A model generated the notes under the pieces. That model was not told where the DNA came from, did no database searches, and was given only the letters and a program-made list of their open reading frames with translations. A stretch of 64,000 bases of DNA from Roseomonas nitratireducens (GTDB lineage Bacteria > Pseudomonadota > Alphaproteobacteria > Acetobacterales > Acetobacteraceae): contig NZ_JAGIYZ010000003.1 in assembly GCF_017813355.1 (NCBI RefSeq), forward strand, positions 124,001 to 188,000. Direction: 5' to 3'. A program made the translations under genes and the position numbers. Below are positions 26,415 through 35,646 of the stretch, in pieces. How positions within the stretch are numbered: position 1 is the first letter of the stretch; each line of letters opens with the position of its first letter.

Positions 26415-27404
26415 TCAGGACGCGCCGATCAGGATGCCCGTCGCCAGCACCAGCCCGCCGCCGAGCAGGACCTGGAACATCGCCCGGCGCACCGGCGTCT
26501 CCATGTAGCGGTTCTGGATCCAGACGATCGCCCAGAGCTCCACGAAGACGATCACCAGCGCCAGCGCCGTCGCCGTCCAGAAATGCGGGATCAGGTAGGG
26601 CAGGGCATGGCCGAGCCCGCCCAGCGTCGTCATGACGCCCGAGGCAAGCCCCCGCTTCCAGGGCGCCCCGCGGCCCGACAGCTTCCCGTCGTCATGCGCC
26701 GCTTCCGTGAAGCCCATCGATATCCCGGCGCCGAGCGAGGCCGAGAGCCCCACCAGGAAGGTCGTCCACGGGTCCTGGGTCGCGAAGGCGGTGGCGAAGA
26801 TGGGCGCGAGCGTCGAGACCGAGCCGTCCATCAGCCCCGCGAGCCCCGGCTGCACCCAGGTGAGGATGAACTGCCGGCGCGCCGTCGAGACTTCCTCCGC
26901 CCCCGCCGCGCCGCCCAGATGTTCCTCGGTCAGCCGGGCCGCGCCGGCCTCGTGCGCCGCCTCGGCCGCGGCGAGGTCGCCAAGCAGCCGGCGCACCTCC
27001 GCATCCGTGCTGCGCGCCGCGGCGGCGAGGTAGAAGGCGCGCGCCTGGCGCTCCATCGCCTCCGCCTCCTCCCGGATCCGCTCGAGGCCGAGGTTCTCGA
27101 CCAGCCAGACCGGCTTGCGGGCGTAGAAATCGGCCACGTGCTCGCGCCGGATCGGCAGGATCAGGTCGCCGAAGCGGGCCCGGTACAGGTCGATCAATTG
27201 CCGACGGTGTTCGTTCTCCTCCGCCGCCATGGCGTCGAAGACGGCGGCCGAGGCCGGATAGGCTTCCCGCAGCCGGCTCGCATACAGGGCGTAGATCGCC
27301 CCGTCCTCCTCCTCCGAGGAGATGGCGAGTGCCAGGATCTCCCGCGGCGTCAGGCTGTCGAAGCGCCGGCGGCTCGAACCGAGGAAGGGCAGGAGGCTGA
27401 CCAT
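26415..27404 (-). CDS. mbfA: Membrane-bound ferritin MbfA (rubrerythrin-VIT1 fusion iron exporter)
   Basis: A 329-residue protein with two parts. Residues 1-165 are a ferritin/rubrerythrin-like four-helix domain with diiron ligands in SSEEEDGAIYALY, AAEENEHRRQ, REEAEAMERQA and AAEAAHEAG. Residues about 185-329 are a VIT1/CCC1-type membrane domain (GLAGLMDGSVSTLAPIFATA, ISMGFTEAAHDD) with about five helices. This fusion is MbfA, an inner-membrane iron exporter controlled by Irr in rhizobia. The start at 27404 (MVSLLPFLG) is preferred over an ATG at 27494 because upstream sequence does not fit the family. No Irr box was searched for reliably. Confidence 0.85.
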   Translation of the reverse strand: MVSLLPFLGSSRRRFDSLTPREILALAISSEEEDGAIYALYASRLREAYPASAAVFDAMAAEENEHRRQLIDLYRARFGDLILPIRREHVADFYARKPVWLVENLGLERIREEAEAMERQARAFYLAAAARSTDAEVRRLLGDLAAAEAAHEAGAARLTEEHLGGAAGAEEVSTARRQFILTWVQPGLAGLMDGSVSTLAPIFATAFATQDPWTTFLVGLSASLGAGISMGFTEAAHDDGKLSGRGAPWKRGLASGVMTTLGGLGHALPYLIPHFWTATALALVIVFVELWAIVWIQNRYMETPVRRAMFQVLLGGGLVLATGILIGAS

Positions 27405-27534
27405 GGGCAGGTTCCAGGAGCTTCGGGCGTCGTGAAGGGAGGTGGCATGGGCCGGGGCGAATTCCAGCCCGCGAAGGTATTGATTCGACGGCATTCCGTG
27501 CCCGGACGCCAGGGATCCGCCCCGATCCCCCGGC

Positions 27535-29058
27535 CTACCGCGCCATCGCCGCCTGCAGCGCCAGCGGGTCCGTCGCCAGCGCCCGCGCCAAGGGCAGGTC
27601 GGGATCGGAGGCCTCGCCCGAGGGGCAGGTGGCGCGCAGCCGCGTCGCGGCCTCGGCCGGCACCGGGTGGCGCAGGCTGCGCAGTTCCGTCAGCGCCGGC
27701 CCCATCGGCCGCGCCCCCGCGCGCAGCGCCGCGAGCGCGCGTGCCGCCGCCTCCGGCCCGCCCGCCACGCACAGCCCCGGCAGCACGCCGACCGGCTGCA
27801 GGGGCCAGCCCCCCGGCATGACCAGCCGCGACCAGGACATCAGCAATTCGCCGCCATCCGGCAGCGGCAGCACCAGTTGCACGAGCCCCTTGCCCGTGGT
27901 GGCCGAGCCCAGCACCGCCGCGCGCCCCCGGTCGGCCAGCGCGCCCGCCACGATCTCCGCCGCCGAGGCGGTCCGCCCGTCCACCAGCACGACCAGCGGC
28001 AGGCCCTCGGACAGGTCCGGCCCGCCGGTGATGTAGACGCGGCTGGCTTCCGGGTGGCGGCCGAGGGTGCGGAACGCCTCCCCGGGGCCGAGGAAGATGT
28101 CGGCGACCGCCGCCGCCTGGGTCAGCAGCCCGCCGCGATTGCCCCGCAGGTCGAGCAGGATGGCGCGCGGCCGCCCCTGGCTCAGCGCGCCGAGCAGCGC
28201 GGCGGCCGCCTGGCGCTCCGTCTGGGCGGAAAAGGCGGGGATGCGGATGACGAGCACATCCTCCTGCCGCTCGGACGTCACGGGGCTGCCGGGCGGCATC
28301 TGGCGGCGCAGCACCACCTCCGAGCGCTGCCGCGCGCGCTCGATCAGCAGCGTCACCTCGGTGTCCGCCGGGCCTTCGAGCAGGCCCGCCGCCGTCGCCG
28401 CGTCGCGCGCGCGCAGCCTGATGCCGTCGATCGCGAGGACCCGGTCGCCGATCAGCAGCCCCGCCTCGGCCGCCGGGCCGCCGGGGGCGAGTGCCGCGAC
28501 CACCGGCCCGGCGCCGCGCCCCGGCGCGAGCCGCAGGCCGAGCCCCGCCTCGCCGGTCCGCCTTTCGCGCGCCGACTGCGCTTCCTCCGGCGTGATGTAG
28601 CGGCTGAAGGGGTCGAGATGGGCGAAGACCTGCTCGAATGTCGCGCGGATCAGGCTCGGCGCGCCCGCCTGGCGCAGCGGCGCGGAGGTCGCCCAGGCCG
28701 CCTGCTGGAACAGCGTCAGCCGGTCCGCCGCGGCGCCGCCGGCGGCCGTCACGGCCTCGTTCCGCGCGCGGTCGGGCAGCGGGCGCGACAGCAGCACGCG
28801 ATCGCCCGCGATCAGCCGCACCTCCCGCCCGCTGCGCGCGACGGACAGCGCCGGATCCGCCGCCGGCAGGGCGGCGAGTGCCCAGAGCATCAGGTCGCCG
28901 GGGGAGGCGTCCTCAAGATGGCGTTCGAGGATGGCGGCGAAGCCCGCGCCGAGGACGAGGCGCATTTCCTCCCGCGGATAGGCGGCGGCGCTGCGCAGCC
29001 CGTCCTGCGCGGCGGCCGGCAGCGCGAAGGAGACCAGCAGCAGCAGGGCGAGAATCAG
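27535..29058 (-). CDS. S41 family C-terminal-processing peptidase, exported, with a problematic start
   Basis: A protein of about 507 residues: hydrophobic leader LILALLLLVSFALPAAAQ, a PDZ domain (GLGLRLAPGRG ... AAEAGLLIGDRVLAIDG), and the S41 protease core with nucleophile serine in DGRTASAAEIVAGAL and lysine in GSATTGKGLVQL. It would act in the periplasm, trimming C-termini. No ATG, GTG or TTG lies in frame between 29250 and the leader. The CTG at 29058 overlaps the rnr stop codon as CTGA, so a coupled CTG start is proposed; the alternative is an ATG at 29250 inside rnr with a 64-residue tail. The tail just before the leader contains the only nearby arginine a signal peptide would need. 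Confidence 0.75.
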   Translation of the reverse strand: MILALLLLVSFALPAAAQDGLRSAAAYPREEMRLVLGAGFAAILERHLEDASPGDLMLWALAALPAADPALSVARSGREVRLIAGDRVLLSRPLPDRARNEAVTAAGGAAADRLTLFQQAAWATSAPLRQAGAPSLIRATFEQVFAHLDPFSRYITPEEAQSARERRTGEAGLGLRLAPGRGAGPVVAALAPGGPAAEAGLLIGDRVLAIDGIRLRARDAATAAGLLEGPADTEVTLLIERARQRSEVVLRRQMPPGSPVTSERQEDVLVIRIPAFSAQTERQAAAALLGALSQGRPRAILLDLRGNRGGLLTQAAAVADIFLGPGEAFRTLGRHPEASRVYITGGPDLSEGLPLVVLVDGRTASAAEIVAGALADRGRAAVLGSATTGKGLVQLVLPLPDGGELLMSWSRLVMPGGWPLQPVGVLPGLCVAGGPEAAARALAALRAGARPMGPALTELRSLRHPVPAEAATRLRATCPSGEASDPDLPLARALATDPLALQAAMAR

Positions 29059-31562
29059 CCCCGACGTCCGCGCTGCCGTCCCTTCGGCGCCGGGCGCCCA
29101 CGCGCCGGCAACCCCTGCATGAGGTGGAACACCATGCCGCCGGTGCGCGGCGTGGCCTCCGCAAGTCGGGCCTCCACCGCCTGTCCCAGCGTGAAGGTCA
29201 GCCTCGTCCTGCGACCGGCCAGCGTCTGCGTGGCCTCGTCGAGATCCCATCGGTCGTCCGGCAGCGATCCGAGCGGCACGATTCCGCTCGCCCCGTTCTC
29301 GTCCAGGGTGACGAAGAGGCCGAAGCGAGTCACCCCCGAAATGCGCGCGTCGAAACTCTCGCCAACGCGCCCGGCCATGAAGGCCGCGAGGTAGCGGTCC
29401 ACCGCGTCGCGCTCGGCCGCCGCGGCGCGGCGCTCGGTGGACGTGATGTGCTCGCCGGTGTCGGGGAAGCGCGCGGCCTCCGTCTCCTCCAGCCCGTCCT
29501 TGCCGAGTCGCAGGCCACGGATCAGCGCGCGGTGCACCAGCAGGTCGGCATAGCGGCGGATGGGGGAGGTGAAATGCGCGTAGCGCGGCAGCGCCAGGCC
29601 GAAATGGCCGAGATTGTCCGGCGCGTAGGCGGCCTGGGACTGGCCGCGCAGCACCGCCTCGTTCACCAGCCTTTCGTGCGGTTCGCCGCGCACCTTCTCG
29701 AGCACATGGGCGAAGTCGCGCGGATGCAGCCGGTCCGAGGGCGGCAGGTTCACGCCGAAGGTGCCGAGGAACTGGCGCAGCCCCTCCATCTTCTGGTCCG
29801 ACGGCCGGTCGTGCACCCGGTACATGCAGGGCTGGCCGAGGCGTTCCAGCTCCTCCGCCGCGCAGACATTGGCGGCGACCATGAACTCCTCGATCAGCCG
29901 GTGCGCGTCGAGCCTCGGCCGCGGTGTGACGGCCAGCACGCGCCCGCGATCGTCGAGCACCACCTTGCGCTCCGGCACGTCGAGGTCGAGCGTCCCGCGC
30001 CGGACGCGCGCGGCGAACAGCGCGCGGAAGGCGCCGTACAGCCGCCCGACATGGCCATCGGCCAGCCCCGCCGCCTCCCGCCCCGCATCGGCGGCCTGCT
30101 GGAGTTCCTCATAGGTCAGGCGCGCGGCGCTGCGCATGATGCCGCGGCCGAACTCGTGGCTGGTCTTCCGCCCCTCCCCATCGAAGCGCATGTCGACGAA
30201 CAGGCAGCCGCGATCCTCCCGCGGGCGAAGGCTGCACCAGCCATTCGACAGCGCCTCGGGCAGCATGGGCACGACGCGGTCGGGGAAATAGACGGAATTG
30301 CCGCGCGCCCAGGCCTCGCGGTCGAGCGCGCTGGCCGGCGTGACGTAGTGCGCGACATCGGCGATGGCGACGAGGATGCGCCAGCCGCCCTCATGCGGCT
30401 CGGCGAAGACGGCGTCGTCGAAGTCGCGCGCATCCTCCCCGTCGATGGTCACGAGCGGGATGTCGCGCAGGTCGGTCCGCCCGCGCGCCGTCACGCCCCT
30501 GGCGCGTTCGGCCTGCTGCACGGCTTCCGCGGGGAATACGTCCGGGATGCCGTGGGCGTGGATGCAGACCAGCGAGACCGAGCGCGGTTCGCCCATCACG
30601 CCGAGGCGTTCCGTGATGCGCGCGGGCTTGGGGCCGAAATGGCGGGTGGAGGGCAGGGGCTCGGCGAGCACGATCTCGCCGGGCTTCGCACCCATCTCCT
30701 CGCCAGGTGGGACCTGCCAGGTGCCGCGCTGGCGCCGGTCGGTGGGGATGATGCGCCCTTCCTCGAAGACGCCGAGGATGCGCGCGGGCGGCGCGCCGCC
30801 GATGCGCTTGAAGGTGCGCCCTTCGTACTTGCCCGGGCCGATCATGCGCAGCCGGGCGAGCACGCGTTCCCCCGCCGTCAGCGCCGGCTGCCCCTTGGGC
30901 TCGGGGTGCATGTAGACGATCGGCGGGCGGCCTTCGCCCTGCCAGGAGACGGGGCGCGCGATCGGGTCGCCATCCGGGTCGGTGCCGGTGATCTCGACCG
31001 GCGTGATCTCCGGCAGGCGCGATGGGGCGATGATGCCGCGCTTGCCGGCCTGCGCCGCGCCGCCCTCGGCCGCCATCTCCCGCATCAGCAGGCGCAGCGC
31101 CGGGCGCTGGTCCGATGTCAGGCCGAAATGCCGCGCGATGTCGGACTTGGTCACGCGCCCAGGGGCGCCGGCGAGGAAGTCGCGCAGCGCGGCCTTGGTG
31201 GGCAGGGCGGGCGGTTCCTCGGGCCGCGCGGCGGCACGGCGGCGCGCGCTGGCCTGCGGGCCGGCGGCGGATTTGCTGGTGGCGCGATGCGGCGCGGCGG
31301 CGCGCGCGGGCTTCGCGCCATGCGGCCGCGACGCGGAGCCGTCCTCGCCGTCGTGCCGGGCCGGTCGCCGGGGGGCTTCCTCCCGCGCGGGCGCGCCTTC
31401 GCGGGCGGGCTCGCGCTCCGCTCCGGGCTGCGATGAGGTCGGCGTGGCCTTGCCGCGCGCGGCCCAGGCTGAGCCCTTGCCGTGCCCGGCGCCCACCGCG
31501 ACGCCACCGACCTTCCGCGCGCGCGCCTTGTGCCCCTTGGCCGGCGGCCCGCGGCGGACCAT
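29055..31562 (-). CDS. rnr: Ribonuclease R
   Basis: An 835-residue 3'-to-5' exoribonuclease. A basic, low-complexity N-terminal tail of about 130 residues (GHKARARKVGG, KSAAGPQASARRRAAARPEE) is followed by a winged-helix segment (LRDFLAGAPGRVTKSDIARH), cold-shock domains, the RNB catalytic domain with the aspartate cluster in IDGEDARDFDDAVF, and a C-terminal S1 domain (FDARISGVTRFGLFVTLDE). It degrades structured RNA and takes part in rRNA quality control. Its ATG overlaps the topA stop codon (TGATG). The long basic tail is an extra compared with E. coli RNase R, which instead has its basic extension at the C-terminus. Confidence 0.95.
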   Translation of the reverse strand: MVRRGPPAKGHKARARKVGGVAVGAGHGKGSAWAARGKATPTSSQPGAEREPAREGAPAREEAPRRPARHDGEDGSASRPHGAKPARAAAPHRATSKSAAGPQASARRRAAARPEEPPALPTKAALRDFLAGAPGRVTKSDIARHFGLTSDQRPALRLLMREMAAEGGAAQAGKRGIIAPSRLPEITPVEITGTDPDGDPIARPVSWQGEGRPPIVYMHPEPKGQPALTAGERVLARLRMIGPGKYEGRTFKRIGGAPPARILGVFEEGRIIPTDRRQRGTWQVPPGEEMGAKPGEIVLAEPLPSTRHFGPKPARITERLGVMGEPRSVSLVCIHAHGIPDVFPAEAVQQAERARGVTARGRTDLRDIPLVTIDGEDARDFDDAVFAEPHEGGWRILVAIADVAHYVTPASALDREAWARGNSVYFPDRVVPMLPEALSNGWCSLRPREDRGCLFVDMRFDGEGRKTSHEFGRGIMRSAARLTYEELQQAADAGREAAGLADGHVGRLYGAFRALFAARVRRGTLDLDVPERKVVLDDRGRVLAVTPRPRLDAHRLIEEFMVAANVCAAEELERLGQPCMYRVHDRPSDQKMEGLRQFLGTFGVNLPPSDRLHPRDFAHVLEKVRGEPHERLVNEAVLRGQSQAAYAPDNLGHFGLALPRYAHFTSPIRRYADLLVHRALIRGLRLGKDGLEETEAARFPDTGEHITSTERRAAAAERDAVDRYLAAFMAGRVGESFDARISGVTRFGLFVTLDENGASGIVPLGSLPDDRWDLDEATQTLAGRRTRLTFTLGQAVEARLAEATPRTGGMVFHLMQGLPARGRPAPKGRQRGRRG

Positions 31563-34264
31563 CAGCGGGCGGACTTGGCGGGGCGCGTGCCCGCCTTGGC
31601 GGCGGGCTTGGCCTTCGCGGCGGCCTTGGCGGCCGGCTTCGCCGCGGCCTTGCGCGCCGGGGCCTTGGCCGCCGGCGCCTTGGCGGCGGGCTTGGCCTCG
31701 CCGGCGGCCTTGCGCGGCGCGGCCTTCGCACGGCCGGCGGGCCCGCGCGGCTTCAGCGCCTTGCCCTTCTCGGCCAGCAGCGCGACAGCCTGGTCGAGGG
31801 TGAGGTCCTCCATCGCGACGTCGCGCGGCAGGTTCGCCACCACCTTGCCGTGCTGGGCGTAGGGGCCGAAGCGGCCCTTGCGCACGCTGACCGGCTCCCC
31901 GTCCTTCGGATGCACGCCCAGTTCGCGAACCCTCGCACGCGCATCGGCAAGCAGGGCGAGCGCCCTGTTCATGCCGACGGTCAGCACGTCGTCATCCTTG
32001 TCGAGCGACTTGAACACCGTGCCGCAGCGGACATAGGGGCCGAAGCGGCCGAGGCCCGCGGTGATCTCCTCCCCCGTCTCCGGGTCCCGCCCGATGATGC
32101 GCGGCAGGGAGAGCAGGCCGAGCGCCTGGTCGAGCCCCACCTGGTCGGGCGACATCCCCGGCGGCAGGCTGGTGCGCTTGGGCTTGACCGGCTTGCCCTT
32201 GGCGTCCGTCCCCGCCTCGCCGAGCTGGATGTAGAAGCCGTAGGGCCCGCGCCGGACCGAGACCTTCAGGCCCGTCGCCGGATCCTCGCCGAGCTCCTGC
32301 TCGCCGCCCGCGCCCTCCGCGCTGCCGCTGTCCACGCCGAAGGGGCGCGTGTAGCGGCATTCGGGATAGTTGGAGCAGCCGATGAAGGCGCCCGTCCGGC
32401 CGAGCCGCAGGCCGAGCCGGCCCGCCCCGCAGGTCGGGCAGACGCGCGGGTCGGTGCCGTCCCCGCGGGCGGGGAAGATGTGCGGGCCGAGATCCTCGTC
32501 CAGCGCATCGATCACGTCGCGGATCTTGAGGTCGCGCGTCGCCTCGACGGCCGCGGAGAACTCGCTCCAGAAGGCGCGCATCACCGCGCGCCAGTCGCTC
32601 TGCCCGGCGGAGATCTCGTCCAGCTTCTCCTCCATCGCGGAGGTGAAGCCGGTGTCGACGTACTTGTCGAAGTAGCGGACGAGGAAGGTCGTCACCATCC
32701 GCCCGAGGTCCTGCGCGATGAAGCGCCGCTTCTCGAGCGTGACGTATTTCAGGTCCTGCAGCCGCTGCAGGATGGAGGCGTAGGTGGAGGGCCGGCCGAT
32801 GCCGAGTTCCTCCAGCCGCTTGACCAGCGTCGCTTCCGAATAGCGCGGCGGCGGCTGGGTGAAGTGCTGGCTCGCCGTGACCTCGCCGCGCTTGAGCGGG
32901 TCGCGTTCCGCCATGGGCGGCAGGATGCGGCTGTCCTCGTCCTCGACCGCGTCGGCGGGCTTGAGGCCGGCGCGCAGGTCGGCGGCGCGGTCGTCCTCGT
33001 CCTCCCGGTACAGCTTCAGGAAGCCGTCGAAGGCGACGACGGACCCGGTCGCGCGGAAGCGCAGCCGGCCATCGGCGCTCGCGATGTCGACCGCGGTCTG
33101 GTCGAGCTCGGCGGCCGACATCTGGGAGGCGACTGCGCGCTTCCAGATCAGCTCATACAGCCGCGCCTGGGCGCCTTCCAACTCGCCCGACATGCTTTCG
33201 GGCGAGCGCGCGACATCGGTCGGGCGGATCGCCTCATGCGCTTCCTGGGCGTTCTTCGCCTTGGACTGGTATTCGCGCGGGGCGGTCGGCAGGTAGGCGG
33301 GGCCGAATTCGCCCTTCACATGGTCGCGGATGGCGGCGATCGCCTCCCGCGCCATGGAGACGCCGTCGGTCCGCATGTAGGTGATGTGCCCGGCCTCATA
33401 GAGCTGCTGGGCGGTGCGCATCGTCTGCTGCGCGCCCATGCCGAGCTTGCGGCTGGCTTCCATCTGCAGCGTGGACGTCATGAAGGGCGGCGGCGGGTTG
33501 CGCCGCGTGCGCTTCTTCTCGACCGAGGCGACGGCGTAGGTGGTGGCTTCCGCCAGCGCCTTGGCGGCCAGCGCGGAGGCCGCGTCGGCGAGGTCGAACT
33601 GCTCGAGCTTCTTGCCGTCCAGATGCGTCAGCCGCGCGGTGAAGGGCGCGCCGGCGGGGGTCTGGAACTTCGCTTCCAGCGTCCAGTATTCGCGCGGCTT
33701 GAAGGCCTCGATCTCGGCCTCGCGCTCGCAGATCAGGCGCAGCGCGACGGACTGCACGCGCCCGGCCGAACGGCTGCCCGGCAGCTTCCGCCACAGCAGG
33801 GGGGAGAGCGTGTAGCCCACCAGGTAGTCGAGCGCGCGGCGCGCCAGGTAGGCATCGATCAGCGGCACGTCGAGGTCGCGCGGATGCGCCACCGCGTACT
33901 GCACGGCGCGCTTGGTGATCTCGTTGAAGGTGATGCGCTGGACGTCCTTGCCCTTCAGCGCGCCGCGGCTGCCCAGCATGTCCTTCACATGCCAGGAAAT
34001 CGCCTCCCCCTCCCGATCCGGGTCGGTGGCCAGGAACAGGCGCTTGGCGGATTTCAGAGCGGTCGCGATCTTGGCGACCTGGGCCTCCCCCCGCCCGTCC
34101 TTGCCCCAGACCATCGCGAAGTCCTGGTCGGGCAGGACGGCGCCGTCCTTCTCCTCCAGGTCGCGGACATGGCCGAAGGAGGCGAGTACGGTGAAGTCAC
34201 GGCCGAGATACTTCTCGATCGTCTTGGCCTTGGCCGGGGATTCGACGACGACAACGTCCGACAT
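31562..34264 (-). CDS. topA: DNA topoisomerase I
   Basis: A 900-residue type IA topoisomerase. The Toprim domain starts SDVVVVESPAKAKTIEKYLG with the acidic cluster in FLATDPDREGEA; the active-site tyrosine is in HITYMRTDG (about Tyr296). One C4 zinc finger is visible (CPTCGAGRLGLRLGRTGAFI, then CSNYPEC), followed by further topoisomerase C-terminal repeats and a 60-residue Lys/Ala/Pro tail (KAAPRKAAGEAKPAAKAPAA). It relaxes negative supercoils during transcription and replication. The start at 34264 gives the family N-terminus; a GTG at 34279 overlapping the dprA stop (GTGA) would add five residues and may be used through coupling. Confidence 0.95.
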   Translation of the reverse strand: MSDVVVVESPAKAKTIEKYLGRDFTVLASFGHVRDLEEKDGAVLPDQDFAMVWGKDGRGEAQVAKIATALKSAKRLFLATDPDREGEAISWHVKDMLGSRGALKGKDVQRITFNEITKRAVQYAVAHPRDLDVPLIDAYLARRALDYLVGYTLSPLLWRKLPGSRSAGRVQSVALRLICEREAEIEAFKPREYWTLEAKFQTPAGAPFTARLTHLDGKKLEQFDLADAASALAAKALAEATTYAVASVEKKRTRRNPPPPFMTSTLQMEASRKLGMGAQQTMRTAQQLYEAGHITYMRTDGVSMAREAIAAIRDHVKGEFGPAYLPTAPREYQSKAKNAQEAHEAIRPTDVARSPESMSGELEGAQARLYELIWKRAVASQMSAAELDQTAVDIASADGRLRFRATGSVVAFDGFLKLYREDEDDRAADLRAGLKPADAVEDEDSRILPPMAERDPLKRGEVTASQHFTQPPPRYSEATLVKRLEELGIGRPSTYASILQRLQDLKYVTLEKRRFIAQDLGRMVTTFLVRYFDKYVDTGFTSAMEEKLDEISAGQSDWRAVMRAFWSEFSAAVEATRDLKIRDVIDALDEDLGPHIFPARGDGTDPRVCPTCGAGRLGLRLGRTGAFIGCSNYPECRYTRPFGVDSGSAEGAGGEQELGEDPATGLKVSVRRGPYGFYIQLGEAGTDAKGKPVKPKRTSLPPGMSPDQVGLDQALGLLSLPRIIGRDPETGEEITAGLGRFGPYVRCGTVFKSLDKDDDVLTVGMNRALALLADARARVRELGVHPKDGEPVSVRKGRFGPYAQHGKVVANLPRDVAMEDLTLDQAVALLAEKGKALKPRGPAGRAKAAPRKAAGEAKPAAKAPAAKAPARKAAAKPAAKAAAKAKPAAKAGTRPAKSAR

Positions 34265-34275
34265 GTTTTCGCGGA

Positions 34276-35370
34276 TCACCCGTTGGCAGAGCGCACGACG
34301 CGGTGACCGGGCAGCATCTCCACCCGGCCATCGAGCTCCAGATCCGTGAGGAGAGCCTGGAGTTCGGGGGGGGAGAGGTGGCAGCGCCGGGCGACCTCGT
34401 CAACCGATACCGGCGACAAGCCAATCATTTCAAGAAGTTGTGCCGACCCTTCCAGGGGTGGTCCGAGGTCCGGGGCGGGGTCCGGCGGGGCCTCGGGCAG
34501 GGTTCGGGGCACGAAAAGGGGCATCGCCCGGGGCGTTTCGGGCAGATGGTCGAGCACGTCCTCGGCCGTTTCCACCAGATGCGCGCCCTGGCGGATCAGG
34601 TCGTTGGACCCGCGGCAGCGCGGGTCGAGCGGGCTGCCAGGCACGGCGAAGACATCCCGCCCGTGTTCGAGACCGAGGCGCGCGGTGATGAGCGTGCCCG
34701 ACCGATGCGCCGCCTCCACCACCACCACGCCGAGCGAAAGCCCGGCGACGATGCGGTTGCGGCGGGGGAAGTGGCGGTTGAGCGGTGCCGTGCCGAGCGG
34801 GCTTTCGGCGACGACCGCGCCGCGTTCGGCGATGCGGGCGGCAAGTGCGGCGTTCTCGGCCGGGTAGGGGATGTCGAGGCCGCCGGGCAGCACGGCGATG
34901 GTCCCGCCCGTGCGCAGCGCGCCTTCATGCGCCGCGGTGTCGATGCCGCGCGCGAGGCCGGAGACGATGGTGGGGCCTTTCGCGGCGAGCGCCTCGGCCA
35001 GGTCCTCCGCGATGCGGCGCCCGGCGACGGAGGCGTTGCGCGCGCCGACGATGGCGACGGCAGGGGCGGCGAGCAGGCCGGCATCGCCGAGCACCGCCAG
35101 CACCGGCGGCGCGTCCGGCAGCAATGCGAGCAGCGGGGGGTAGAGGTCATCGCCCAGGAAGACGAAGCGGCCGCCGAGCTTCGCGAGCGCCTTGGCCTCG
35201 GCGCGGATCTCGGCCTCTGGCGGGGTGGCGAAGGGGGCGTTGCGGCGGGTGGCGAGGCCGGGCAGGGCGGCCAGCGCGCGGTCCGGGTCGCCATGGCGGT
35301 CGAGCAGGCGGCGGAAGGTAAGGGGGCCCACGCCCTCGGTGCGGGCGAGGCGGAGGAGGGCGAGGGTCAT
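34276..35370 (-). CDS. dprA: DNA-processing protein DprA
   Basis: A 364-residue DprA/Smf protein that loads RecA on incoming single-stranded DNA in natural transformation. The Rossmann core holds VAIVGARNASVAGRRIAEDL, IVSGLARGIDTAAHEGAL and GTIAVLPGGLDIPYPAEN, and the C-terminal winged-helix domain (about 300-364) is present. The start at 35370 gives MTLALLRLARTEGVGP, the family N-terminus. It sits between plsY and topA as in many Alphaproteobacteria. No other competence genes are in the window. Confidence 0.93.
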   Translation of the reverse strand: MTLALLRLARTEGVGPLTFRRLLDRHGDPDRALAALPGLATRRNAPFATPPEAEIRAEAKALAKLGGRFVFLGDDLYPPLLALLPDAPPVLAVLGDAGLLAAPAVAIVGARNASVAGRRIAEDLAEALAAKGPTIVSGLARGIDTAAHEGALRTGGTIAVLPGGLDIPYPAENAALAARIAERGAVVAESPLGTAPLNRHFPRRNRIVAGLSLGVVVVEAAHRSGTLITARLGLEHGRDVFAVPGSPLDPRCRGSNDLIRQGAHLVETAEDVLDHLPETPRAMPLFVPRTLPEAPPDPAPDLGPPLEGSAQLLEMIGLSPVSVDEVARRCHLSPPELQALLTDLELDGRVEMLPGHRVVRSANG

Positions 35371-35646
35371 CGCGGCAGGCGGGGGCGCCGCCCCCGCGCC
35401 CCCGCCGGGGTGGCCGGGCCACCCCGGACCCCGCCAAAGGGAACGCGCCAGCGCATGGGGCGTGTCTGGCCCCAATTCGCCTGATGCGCGATACACGATT
35501 TTGTATATCGCCCGTGGATTGTTGGGGGGCGGACGTGTCCCGGCGCATGGTCGCGCGGGCCCCGCTCCGATGCGCTCGCGCCAGGTGACGGTTTCCAAAG
35601 GCCTTTCGGCCTTTGGCGGGGGGTCACAGGGGGGCGGAGCCCCCCT
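35371..35646. repeat. Hairpin-rich intergenic region between dprA and plsY
   Basis: These 276 bp contain at least four strong inverted repeats: GGGGGC / GCCCCC and GGGGTGGCC / GGCCACCCC near the dprA end, CCAAAGGCC-TTTC-GGCCTTTGG (35595-35616) and GGGGGGC-GGA-GCCCCCC (35629-35645) near the plsY end. 'ACCCCGCCAAAGG'-like sequence recurs beside the hairpins at both ends. In the centre is an AT-richer piece with an imperfect repeat GCGATA / TATCGC (35488-35511). The plsY-side hairpins may end transcription; the central part may hold the dprA promoter. No gene was seen. Confidence 0.55.

Noticed and set aside
31115-34306. 1063-codon open frame opposite topA
   Set aside because: Antisense shadow of topA; lacks any recognisable domain while topA has complete motifs.
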